Source of the DNA: Pardosa pseudoannulata
Taxonomy: Eukaryota; Arthropoda; Arachnida; Araneae; Lycosidae
NCBI GenBank assembly: GCA_032207245.1
Contig: CM063502.1
Span: 49,036,404 to 49,100,403 of the forward strand
DNA: 64,000 bases
Direction: 5' to 3'
Position numbers and translations under genes: made by a program. The notes under the pieces were generated by a model, which was given only the letters and a program-made list of their open reading frames with translations, was not told where the DNA came from and made no database searches. Position 1 is the stretch's first letter, and every line of letters starts with the position of its first letter. This document shows, one piece after another, positions 21,792 to 55,061 of this stretch.

Positions 21792-24700
21792 ATATACAAT
21801 TATACTATTTAAACTTTGAAACTTGGCAACATTTTTTTAAATACATTTTTTTTCACGTTTTTGACTTTTGACGTTCGGTACAACATGGAGTGAGATGCTG
21901 CTTGAAATGTGTAAGTCAATGTCATACAACGCTGTCAAATAATTCTTGGTTAACAGTATATTAATGAAATGATTAGTAATATTTCAGCATGTTTTATTTT
22001 TCTTTGTTTATTGTTTGAGTTGTCAAACACGCACACACATGATGTAAGTATGTGTATATTTGTTTTTGGAGCCGGAAATTTGTTAACATTTTGCAAACTG
22101 CATTGGTGTGAATATTTTTTTTTTTTTATAAGGAAGACTTATAAAAATTAAGGGAGAAGTCGTTTGAGCGATTAACTTATTTTAATTTTATAATATTTTC
22201 TAAAGATGCGTGCAACGAGTCTGATTTTGATCTTTATAAAGTTTCAATTGACGTTTCAAAGTTCTAATCAGTAGATTACTTATATAATATATTGCCAGTT
22301 CTTTTCTTACTATTCCCTAGCCCTGTTCATTACTTTGATCTTCTTTTATCACCATGGCAGTTTAAAGTGTTAATGTACGCAGCTTTAAATTTTCATAAAC
22401 ACAATCTGTAAGATGAATTAACAGCAATTTTACTGTATCTTATAAAGCTAGAGTTTCCAACTTTTTTTCAGTACTCAACATGGTCAGTTTTATCATGTTT
22501 TTTCACATTGCCCTAATTGTCATATTTTCATTGTAATCAAACTTTGTGTAGATAGTATATCCCAAAAGGAATGTGGACCCTTAGATTTTTTGTTTGAAGT
22601 TTGATATTCAGTTTTGATTGAAATTGAAAATATCCTTTAAATCTGAGCTAGCAAATTTTGTTTTCAGGGTGTCTGTTGTAGCAAAAGAGTTATGATTTCT
22701 TTTGTAAAAACTTAAGGAAGTATTATTTAAATAAAGAATAAAAATTAATAAAATGCAGTTAATGAAAAATGTGTGAGTCTTCAACATCTTGTTTCTGTGT
22801 GAAAGAGGCAAGGGATTGCTTTGTAGCACCCCCATCCTCAAAATAGTGTGCAAAGTTGGTACATTCATTACATTTGATTTCATAATGTGATTAAGTATCT
22901 TAGATGTTTAAACAAATATCTCAGCTAATTTTTAGATGTTATTTAAACAGTAACTTGAAAATAGTTACTACTTATAACATAAATTATATTAAAAATTATT
23001 GAACATCAGTAAGGAATATTAGCAAGATTTAATTAATGCTTGCTTTAATTATCAAGTATGTTTAGAAAAAAATTAAGGGAGAAGTTTATTTTTATTTATT
23101 TTTCATTTTAGATATAGTTTATCATTGTGAATATATAAACTGAGGGTTTATTATTAACTTGAAATTTAATACATTGGAACTTTAACCCAAATTTACTATT
23201 ATCATGTATTTATATTTTAATAGTATCTTGCTTAATCTGCATCAGGGTATTAAGAAGTAAATTCATTTTGGAAAGCAAAGTAATTCAGAAGCATCCTATT
23301 TCATATAGTAATTGAAATAGGAAAGGTTATTACAGTACTGTAGTTCTGAATTTACCCAAATTGAGTACATTTTTTAAAAGCTTCCTATATGTATAAATTG
23401 TTACTATGAATATGAAGAATATATATTACTGTTATTGCCTAATTATGGATAAAACAAGTATCTGGAATAATGACTAATATCTTGAGGTAGAAATTTGTAG
23501 AAGCAAATTGTCCTCATTCAAAAATTCAATTTTGAAAATTTAATGTATAAGTTTTTAAAAATTTGAAATAAACAGTGAAATGGGCTAATAGTGTTTAAAA
23601 AAAATTGAAATTTACAGTGTAGTGTGGCATGTGATCAAAAATTTTCTGTTATTGAGGAGAAATGAGGAAGGACCTTATCTTCCTAGTCATAGTTATCTGC
23701 ATCTTAGTATATACTAGTATCAATTATCTTAATTATATGCTTTTTATATATTTAGTAAGCAGATATTTCTGTCAATTTGTTTTTATGCATTTGATACACG
23801 ATTTTCAACTTCAAAATAACAAAAAACTATAGTTGTATAAAATTGTACCAGATATAAAAATGCATATTTTTTTTCTGCATATAAGTAGGTTTCTATTCAT
23901 ACTTAAAGCTGTAAATTATTATTATTATTTTTTTTATAATTATCTTAGTTGAAAATAAGTGCAGTAAGTCAGATTTTTTATAACTAGTAGTGTTAGCCTA
24001 TTATTAATGTACATTGTTGCCTTAACTGATGCATTCTGTGTAAAACTGCAGTCAAGTAACATTTGTACACTATTAATTTTTTATTTTTAATATAATTTTA
24101 AACTGAAACACACATGTACACAAAAAAGGTTTGGAGATAGATGATACTCAATAAAGAACTTAACTAAAAATGTTTTTCTAAAATTGAAAAATTTGTTTTG
24201 TGTAAGAGTTTACTTTAACTCCGTTTTTTCCACATCCATCTAAATAAGTGCTAATTTGTAATTATAGTAAAATGTTATTTCTTTTATAAACTGTTAATAG
24301 TTTTGTTATTTAAGTTTAAAAAAAAAAAAAAAAAAAGTATCGCCTAAACAGAAAATGCATAACATGCTAGTTTATATGATTTTCTATTCTTGATCTTATT
24401 GTCTTTTATTTTTTAGGAGGGAGGGGGTTACTACATATACTAATAAAAGGAATTCAGAAAAAAAAAATATTTCAAGTTCTTCTGTAAGATTTACTTATTT
24501 TGAGTTTAAACGTATATATTAAGTCTCGGACATTGGTTCAAAAATTAATCTCCCTCTATTTTTGTAGTATTTATTTATTTGAACAGGAAGGGAGAAGAAA
24601 TACTTTGTGTAGTTCTGAAACCAAAATATTTTTCATGTTTAATTTGAATTTGTAATCTTATTACATAACTCTTTTTACATTTATTATTTAATTTTAAATA

Positions 24701-26114
24701 ATTTTTGTCAAAATTATTTATATTTAAATATACAGTATGTTATTTTTCAAACTGTATAAGATAAAAAGAAATACTGTTTATTTCTGTTTATAAACTGGGA
24801 ATTTTTTGGGCTTTCGATAATGTGAGAGAGATTGGTTTATATAGATACCCATGGAACAGGTATATCTCCTTTGTGTTACATTTATTGCCATTGGTGACAA
24901 AAAGTTGCCAAATTACTAAACTCAACTTTTTTTAAAAGCATAAAATATGTAATAGGGAAAAGTAAATAGAATTTCCAAATGAGAAAAAACATGAAATTTG
25001 AAAACTAAATATACAGTGACTTTTACCTGTATTATAAATGCACCCAATTAGCAATACATCTGTAGTGAATGGGATAATATTTTAAACATATTTCTACATA
25101 AGCAAAAACATGACAAATCCCCAAAAATAGCAGTATTTAAATTTTTTTGTTTATATTGTTTAAATTTATGAAGATTGCTACTTTCAGATAGTTACCAGAG
25201 TTGAAACTATTGCTAGTGACATTTAAATAAATAAATAAAAAAAAAATCATTGGCCACATATATCTAATGATGTGATTCTCAAACTGAGTGCTACAGCAGA
25301 AATCTAGAAATGTTAGCATGAAATTATTAAACAGCATGAAGTAATTAAACATTAAAACTTGCTTTTTCTCACAACAGCTGACACATGCTAAGAGATGTCC
25401 TTGTGTTTGTCTCAAGGTATGCCTCAGCGAAAAAAGTTTGAGAAGCATTGGTCTAGCATTTTATATTATAGCAATTTGATTGGAAAACATGTATCCTAAT
25501 TTATCTTCTTGGTGATGTATTTAAAGGTACAGAATGTTATTTTGGCTTATATGCAGGTTTTGAATTTAGGGTAACATTTTAGAAGAAAAATTACACTCTC
25601 AACTAACTTATAGATGGATGGGCTTATATTTGGAAATATACGATAGGTATCAGTTTGGGCATGTATCTGAATTTTAATGGACTGCAACAGAAATGAATGA
25701 ATCAATTTAAAATAATGTGACCTTTGTCCCATTCAGCCTCATGATACTATAGCTACGTAGTAGAAAATTAATTGTATTTTTGATATGAAACATTGTTTTG
25801 GATATTTCTAGTAAATAAGTTTGATTTTTTATGTGATTGTTCAATGGTTTTTATGTAAAAGAAACATTTAAAATTCAATTTTTAGAATTATGGCATAGTT
25901 CAAAATTCTTGTGTAATGTTTTTGTATTTCTAATATCAATAAGCAAGGTTGGATGTAATATGTATAAAAAGCGATATATTTATACATTTATAAAATAATT
26001 TAAGACTAGGTAAGATTATATATATATATATATATATATAGCCTTATTTTGTTTTGCTTTATCTATTTTATGTATGCATATATATGTTTTTTACAATATA
26101 TTTATACTCTGTAG
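21792..26114. other. T-rich, ORF-poor region, possible intron
   Basis: No exon is convincing. GTAAGT donors occur near 21,911 and 22,042, and one could end an upstream non-coding exon. A (TA)n run sits at about 26,015-26,040. Confidence 0.35.
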
Positions 26115-26144
26115 GTGTAGTCTTTGAAACATTTTTCCTTCTGA

Positions 26145-48251
<22,107 letters not shown>

Positions 48252-48294
48252 TAAAAACTAGGAAGTTTTGGGTTATGTTATCATTAGTTTTCAT

Positions 48295-48300
48295 AATAAA
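48295..48300 (+). terminator. Candidate poly(A) signal AATAAA
   Basis: AATAAA lies 44 nt past the proposed stop at 48249-48251 and about 50 nt before a 52-nt T run, a position suitable for a U-rich downstream element. In DNA this AT-rich, chance occurrence is likely, so support is modest. Confidence 0.3.
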
Positions 48301-48347
48301 AACTTATATAAACATAAATTATAATATTGATTATATTTATAGAACAT

Positions 48348-48350
<3 letters not shown>

Positions 48351-48402
<52 letters not shown>
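48351..48402. repeat. Uninterrupted 52-nt T run
   Basis: This is the longest homopolymer in the window. It could be the tail of a minus-strand retroposon, but no retroposon body is seen beside it. Confidence 0.9.
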
Positions 48403-48406
<4 letters not shown>

Positions 48407-51132
48407 CAAGGTAGTAAACTCTGCTAGCAGTTGTAATCCTTCATTTTCTGATTTCAGCCAAGTTATCTTTATTACATATCAAATGGCTTGAATTAAGGCT
48501 ATTTTCTAATATTAGTATTTGAGTGAAGAGTTTATTTGACTATATTTATTTGAATTATGGTTTTTAAGCATTGGGAATGATAATAGTCTGTATATGTCTT
48601 CATCTCCTATATAATCTTTTGAATAAGTAAATACTGACTAATAAAAGCAATTTCCATGTCTTGATGAGGAACCATGAAAAAAATAAAGCTGACCAAAGTT
48701 GATTTAGCTGGTAGTTAGAAGGGAGTTTTTATAAGAATTAGAAACTGTAATTCCAAGCAGTGGGTATTAGATACTTTTATTTAATTTCATATCGGGTAAT
48801 AAAGAATAGAAGAAGAGTATCAGTCATTCATAAATGATTCATAGCTCTGTTCCGATAACAAATTTTTTTCTCTGATAAAGTTACTTACTTTTTTAATATA
48901 ATATAAACATGTTTTTTAATCTTTACTGTGTGGATGGCATGCCTAGATTTTGTTAGGTATATAATTCCTGTGAGAAAACTAACTCTTTATTTGCCATAGC
49001 TAGGTCTGGCAGTTGTATTCTGGTATTAAATTCATTTTAACATCAAAGAATCAGCTGAAGTAATAGTCCTTTTTAAAAATCCATTTTATTTTATCCTCTT
49101 GGAACTTGAGTATAATTGCTAGTATTTTTACAGCAAAAGTTCTGCCATTGTTCTGACAAAAAAAAAATCAATATTATCCTTTAGTGAGAGACTAGTTCTC
49201 AAGAGAATCATCTTGTATCAGCACTTATTGTTGTTGGGATGTATCTAGATAGTCACTAAAATGGCTTTGTCAGGGCTGGAGGTTCATCTGAACCACATGG
49301 ATTTTGTGAGAACTGTATAGAAATATAGGGGTAGAATTGCAAGTTAGGGATTTTAATTATGGGAAAATGAAGTATTTTTTCCTCTTGAATTGAATCTCTT
49401 TTTTCATCATGTTATAGAATTAAAATTCTGTAAAATAATTTAGTGCTTTTATGATAAATTTTTAATATATTACATGGATATACCAAGTGTTTTATTATAG
49501 AATTTTATTATAGAAGGAGCTCTATGTTATAACTAGACAATTAAGAGATAGTAATATCTGAATTTAACATCCATTTTTATCAATTATTTTTATACTGAAC
49601 TATTTTTATTGAAATGCATAAAAAAAATTAAAGTATTAAAAATCAGAAAAACTGCTGATTTTTTTTTTCTCATTTCATTGTGACAATGAAAGCAAAAAGC
49701 TAGAGACAATTTCAGTGATATGTCTATTTCAACCTTCCATCTTGTTACTGGAAAAAAATTACATTCATTTGGTAACTTACCATGGAGTAACAGTAATCTC
49801 AGCTGTAATCAAAAAGTTGTGTTAGGATATATTTATCATATATTAACCTTGTTTAATAGACATCTACTTTTAAAAAACTTCTAATTTAAATTAAATATGG
49901 TGATTCGATTCTTTACAGTTGTTCATACTACAAAATTCTACTTGAGATTTACCATGTATTATCCTTTACACAACTTAATATGAGTATTTTGAAGGGTTTT
50001 AGCACCCCCCCTTCCACTCCCTCTCTTTGTATACATGTTTATTTTGAGCAAATAATTTTTATTTAATGAATAGATCTGAAGTTTTATCATTAATTTTGAT
50101 GTAGTTGATCACTTTCATTCTTCAAATGAGTGTGAAGATATAATTTTCTGGTATATTTAATGTGTAAAGTAAATTGATAAATACATAATTGATTCTTGGA
50201 ACATTTAAAATAAAATGGGTTTAAAAAATAGTAAAAAGTATTAAATTGCAATTTAATTTGAAATTATATGGTTAAAACTTGATTTAGTTACCTATTGTCG
50301 CCGTATTGTTTAAATGGCTTATTTCATCGTCACATCTTAATTTTTGTTATATAGGTTGCAGTTATCATATAAATATCAATTTTATACATTTTACAGGATA
50401 GTGTTTCAAAGATTCAAAATTCTATATTATAAAAATATTGATCCCATTGCGAATTCTTAATGCTCTGAGTAAAATTTGTGTTCTGGTGAATGTTAAGGAT
50501 CGATTTCTTCAGAGTCAATTTAATTTTCTTACATCCCTTGATTAGGACTGGGCAATGTATTATTATATCGCGAAATATCAATATAATGGGCTATATCGAG
50601 ATATCAATTTCTAAACTTTTAGTTTGACAATGTATCTTGTTGTGGAACGAACACCAATATAGCTAAATCAGATAAGCATATCTGATATGAAATGGCAGCA
50701 CATACATGACCCAATATACAAATAAATATGGTCTCCGATTTCGGGCCTTGATACAAGGATGGAACAGCGTGGGTGTTTATACATTTCCGAAAGGCCAATA
50801 TTGTGATATCTCCTTTTTTTCCCCTGCTCTATGTCGTTCCTCCTATTTTTTGGACATTCATTTCTTTTATTCCTTTTTTCTTTCTCAAACTTTATGGATT
50901 TATGTAACAGATCACACAAATCTTCTTCTCAATGTTTTGATAGCACTCCATTTTTTTTTTTTTTTTTTTTTTTAATTAAAAAAAAAATTTTTTTTTTATT
51001 AATTTCTTTCATTTGGGTTCGGGTGTTCAAATCGTAGGCTATTTATGCCCATATATGAACTATAAACGAAATATACAGCTTAAGTCATCTGTTTTGGAAA
51101 AGGAATGACAGAGAAAGCTGTTGTAATAATAA
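48403..51132. other. Non-coding AT-rich DNA
   Basis: No gene is recognised. A T run followed by AATTAAAAAA and another T run (about 50,951-50,999) forms a simple palindromic tract. The block near 50,548-50,620 (CTGGGCAATGTATTATTATA) resembles the end of a MITE but was not paired. Confidence 0.35.
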
Positions 51133-51924
51133 GTGGGTAATTCCATACCAAATCAACGCAAGGTTTCTACCTGACTGTCTCCAATTTTGATTAAATTTGG
51201 TATATTAAGTGATTTTAAGGGTATAAAGAAAATCCCCAAATCTTATGTTCAAAGAATAACTGGTTTGGGAGTTATAAGGCTTTAAAGTTGCTAGATTTGT
51301 CTAAAAAATACACTATCAGCTTACCTTTAAATTATACTTGCTACTCACCTAATTAAGCTAGAGGTATGTGCAAGGTGTTATTTTAAACCTTTTTTAATGG
51401 GCTTTCATGTGATATGCAACACATGATGATTTGAATTTTTTTAAATTAAATTTAAATTTATCAAAAAGCCAAGTTTTTAAAATTTTGAAAAAATTCTTAA
51501 AAGTAACTCATATTATTGTTAATTAATCCTCAGTTCCATGTTGGAATCATAATGGGATCACAAGCTACAAAAGTTTTTTGTTTGATATATTTACTATTAC
51601 AATAACGAAAATGAGAATATGCATTTATTACTTTTAATCTAACTCAGCTGTATAGGATGGCATTAATGTTTACACAATACCTTATCAACACATACTCTAG
51701 TAAATAGTACATTTAACATTTGTGGAGATTTTAGAATAAAGAAAGATCATTAAAGTGTATTACTTTTGATGGATGGTGCTACTTATTTAGTTGGAACTGG
51801 TAGGAAGCTTCATGTGTTTTGAGAATTTCAACTTCAGAAAGAATATACATTTGTCCTGTTGGAGTTAAAGGATTCACTTTACACAAAACATCTGAAATTA
51901 GAATCCATAGTACATCTGACTTCT
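51133..51924 (+). repeat. Left inverted arm of the foldback element
   Basis: Its inner end (CCATAGTACATCTGACTTC) matches the complement of the right arm's inner end (GAAGCCAGATGTACTATGG) and diverges immediately after. The arm includes the C-terminal coding of the central gene. Confidence 0.8.
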
Positions 51925-53000
51925 CTGGATATAAAAAGATGGCGATGGTCCAGGTGGGTGTAAGAATGTCACTTTCACTTCTTCAGAGTTTTTCTCATCG
52001 TTCTCTAACATAAATGCAAGCCACCAGTTCCTGTTATAAACAGCAGTAATATAGCCATTTATATCAGCAAATAGAAACTTTTCTTGTGGTGCTATCAGTT
52101 TGCATGAATAAATCTTGTGAAAAGGAAAATGTCTTCACAAATACTTTTGTTTTTGATTCTGTGGGTATAAAAGCATGATATTTCTGAGTCCCAGGAATTG
52201 CAAAAGCATTTTTAAATTGGTCATCTAGAAATATAGCTGTAGAAATGTGTTCTTGTGTTGAAAAAGCAAAATGTATTCCTGTGATGTTTTTCTGTGCCCA
52301 GTTAAAAAGTTGTGGTATAAATATTTGATTTTTATATGGTCATTGTAGGCTTGCTCAAGCTTCAAACCTCTTGAGTGTGCCTCCTACCCCCATCACAAGG
52401 TCCTTTAACATGAGCAGTTTCCCCAAAATGCCATTCTCCTTGCCAAAATCTTCCTTATGTAAGCATAAATTGGCAAGTTTTTCTTATTTTTATATTATGC
52501 AGATGACCCATCTGAGAAATAAAATATTTTCTTTGCACTTTTTTTAAATTGTGTCTTCAAAAAAGTAATAAGCTTCTTTTGAAAACAGTAAACTGCTACT
52601 GTATTATGCTCCAAATGGTCTGAAATTACAATATATGTAAAGTGGTCAATTCCAAACTTTCCTTTATAATATACAACAAATGGATGAATTGTAGTTTGAA
52701 CATTAGTTCAGAGACAGCTCTGGGCCTCATCCTGTATAACAAATGAGTAATTGTCAGCAAAATCAAGAAGAACTGCAAACTCTGAATCTTTTAAGTTTTC
52801 TTTCATATTGTTTATAAATGAACTTTGTTGTTTCGCCACAAAGTCATGATAAACTAATACAGACATTTTCTCACAAAATAAGTCAATTCTGATGCTGACT
52901 TTTGTATTGTTTCTAAAGAGCACCTATCAACAGAAATCCGCTGATTGAAAATGACCTTTTCCACCATATTTTCATCGAATGCTTTATTAAATATAGTGTG
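51780..53000 (-). pseudogene. Decayed gene of an uncharacterised element-borne protein family
   Basis: Minus-strand pieces in order are ISVDRCSLETI, an open part at 52923-52708 (SVLVYHDFVAKQQSSF, then VLLDFADNYSFVIQDEAQS), HPFVVYYKGKFGIDHF, KIFYFSDGSSA, EWHF...KGPCDG, YITAVYNRNWWLAFMLE, LHPPGPSPSFYIQ and, inside the left arm, NPLTPTGQMYILSEVEILKT. Stops and frame changes separate them. I recall proteins with this motif order from arthropod and cnidarian genomes, mostly uncharacterised and repetitive. The spaced Asp residues (LLDF, FSDG) could be part of an RNase H-fold transposase centre; that is inference. The gene cannot make a product. Confidence 0.6.
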
Positions 53001-53185
53001 TTAACTGCAATATATACTGGAGTATATAATAATAAAGTATTGTCAGTATTACTTCAATCATATACAACTTCAAAAGTATTTAGATTGAAAGTAAGGAACA
53101 AATATTTCACATTTTCATTATTGTAATAATAAATATACCAAATAAAAATTTTTTAGTTTGTGATCCCATTATGACCCCAATGTAT

Positions 53186-53985
53186 GAAGCCAGATGTACT
53201 ATGGATTCCAATTTCAGATGTTTTGTGTACAATGAGTTCTTTAACTCCAACAAGACGAATGTATATTCTTTCTGAAGTAGAAATTCTCAAAACACATGAA
53301 GCTTTCTACCAGTTCCAACTAAATAAGTAGCACCATGCATCAAAAGTAATGCACTTTAAGGATTTTTCTTTATTCTAAAATCTCCACAAATGTTAAATGT
53401 ACTATTTACTAGAGTATGTGTCAATAAGGTATTGTGTAAACATTAATGCCATCCTATACAGCTGAGTTAGATTAAAAGTAATGAACGCATGTTCTCATTT
53501 TCATTATTGTAATAGTAAATATATCAAACAAAAAACTTTTGTAGCTTCTGATCCCATAATGATTCCAACATGGAACTTTGAGGATTAATTAACAATAATA
53601 TGCGCAATTTTTTCAGATTTTTTTCAAACTTTTAAAAACTTGGCTTTTTGAGAAATTTAAATTTAATTAAAAAAATTCAAGTCATCATGTGTTGTATATC
53701 ATATGAAAGTCCATTAAAAATTGTTTAAAATAACACCTTTCACGTATCTCTAGCTTAATTAGGTGAGTAGCAAGTGTAATTTAAATATCTGCTGATAGTG
53801 TATGTTTTAGATAAATCTGGCAACTTTAAAGCCTTATAACTCCCAAACCAGTTATTATTTGAACATAGGATTTGGGGATTTTCTTTATAACCATAAAGTC
53901 ACTTACTATACCAGATTTCATCAAAATTGGAGGTGGTCAGGTAGAATTTATTCTAAAATTCTGTTGATTTCACATGGAATAACAC
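53186..53985 (-). repeat. Right inverted arm of the foldback element
   Basis: It is an inverted copy of 51133-51924. A 100-bp block of this arm (53476-53577, around TCATTTTCATTATTGTAATA) is repeated directly at 53088-53187, just inside the arm, with a 388-bp offset. Confidence 0.8.
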
Positions 53986-54448
53986 AAGTTTTCATAAATG
54001 GAAATAAATTAAATGGGGCTTAAAGAGCAATCAGGTTTGTACGTATGCATTATGACTTGATGTGAAATTGCTACGTCAGCAATGACAGTTTATTTAAACT
54101 TGACTGTGAGTGTGCGACTGTAAACTTGGTGCTTGACTTATCGATGTAGCACATTGCCGCGCTCTGCGGGGTGTCTGAAAAGGGCGAGAAGTAAGTAAAT
54201 TAACGCTGATAATCTTATAACGTAATAAAGGATTTTTGCTCTCGCCATTGACTGTGTATGGTTTCAGTGCTTCGATTTAATGGATTATTTGTGAAATAAA
54301 TAACATTTTGTTGACACAAAGTTCACTCAAAAAATTTAAGTTTGTAGGTTAATTCTTTGATTTTCTGAAAATGTGCCGCGATTTCTGCAAAATATTGTTT
54401 AATTTTTTAACATAAAGTTTGTCTGGATGTTAAAATTATTTTTGCAGC

Positions 54449-54660
54449 ATGTACCTGTCAACAGATGACTCAACTAGGATAACCCTCATGTGGTCCCCTG
54501 ATGGGAAAAGGAAGAGGGGCGCCCAATGTTGACCTGGCGTCAGATGGCTACCCAGGAAAGAAATGCCTTTTCTGGCCAAACTGGGGTGCCAGAGAGGTGG
54601 CATTGAACTGGAAGGGATGGAACGGAACACTGGTAGCCTCATGCGCCACTGAGCGTTAGG
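54449..54660 (+). pseudogene. Small fragment of a LINE 3' coding end
   Basis: Plus-strand translation gives LMWSPDGKRKRG and, after a stop, pieces such as GMERNTGSLMRH. They resemble the C-terminal tail of some endonuclease/RT LINEs (W-x-P-x-GKRKRGRP ... W-x2-L-x-x-LCAT). Frames are broken and nothing else of the element remains. Confidence 0.35.
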
Positions 54661-54934
54661 ATACCTAAGAGAATGTGTAGAAAGCATAAAATTATTCATA
54701 AAGCATTTATATTTTTTTATTAAAATTGTAAAAAGTGGAATATTTTATGAGAACATTTTGTACAACTGTTAGCTTGTTTTTGCATTGCAAGGATTGATTT
54801 GGAGTGATAGAGTTGATATTTTGCTGCACAATGACTAATTAGATGTGGGACTTACAGCTTAAAACAGTTTCCGAACTTCCACGATCATCCATGTCGACAG
54901 CAGCATTCGAATCCGCGGATTCCGGTAGTTCAAA

Positions 54935-55061
54935 ATGGCCGCATGGCAGAACGCTGCTTTTCAGTGCCGGAGTTTGTGGGTTAGAATCTCGCTGCTGGCA
55001 TGAATGTTCGGAATCGTTCGGAATCGAATTTAAACAGTAGACTGTAGCTCTCCAAACCATA
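54935..55061 (+). repeat. tRNA-derived SINE, internally shortened
   Basis: Head and box B (GTGGGTTAGAATCTCGCTGC) match the family at 34,943 and 37,106, but the GGCCCTGGTCTCATTAGC block is missing, so TTTAAACAGTAG joins GACTGTAGCTC directly. The flanks CGGTAGTTCAAAA and CGATAGCTCAAAA form an 11-of-13 target duplication. Confidence 0.7.

Larger units (their letters stand above)
51133..53985. mobile_element. Foldback element with arms of about 800 bp
   Basis: The segment 51133-51924 and the segment 53186-53985 are inverted copies (tips GGTAATTCCATACCAAATCA and, complemented, GTGTTATTCCATGTGAAATC), with similarity continuing along the whole arm. The 1.26-kb centre carries a decayed gene on the minus strand whose 3' coding end continues into the left arm. 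No target duplication is clear. I do not assign a transposon superfamily. Confidence 0.75.

Noticed and set aside
50548..50815. Possible MITE with TATATCGCGAAATATC-type ends
   Set aside because: Only weak inverted similarity between the two sides and no target duplication.
50668..51037. Overlapping ORFs of 68-89 codons on both strands
   Set aside because: Composition follows poly-T and simple sequence; no motif, splice context or start context supports them.
54145..54200. CpG-containing block followed by GAGAA|GTAAGT, a possible first exon
   Set aside because: No downstream exon or promoter motif could be linked to it.
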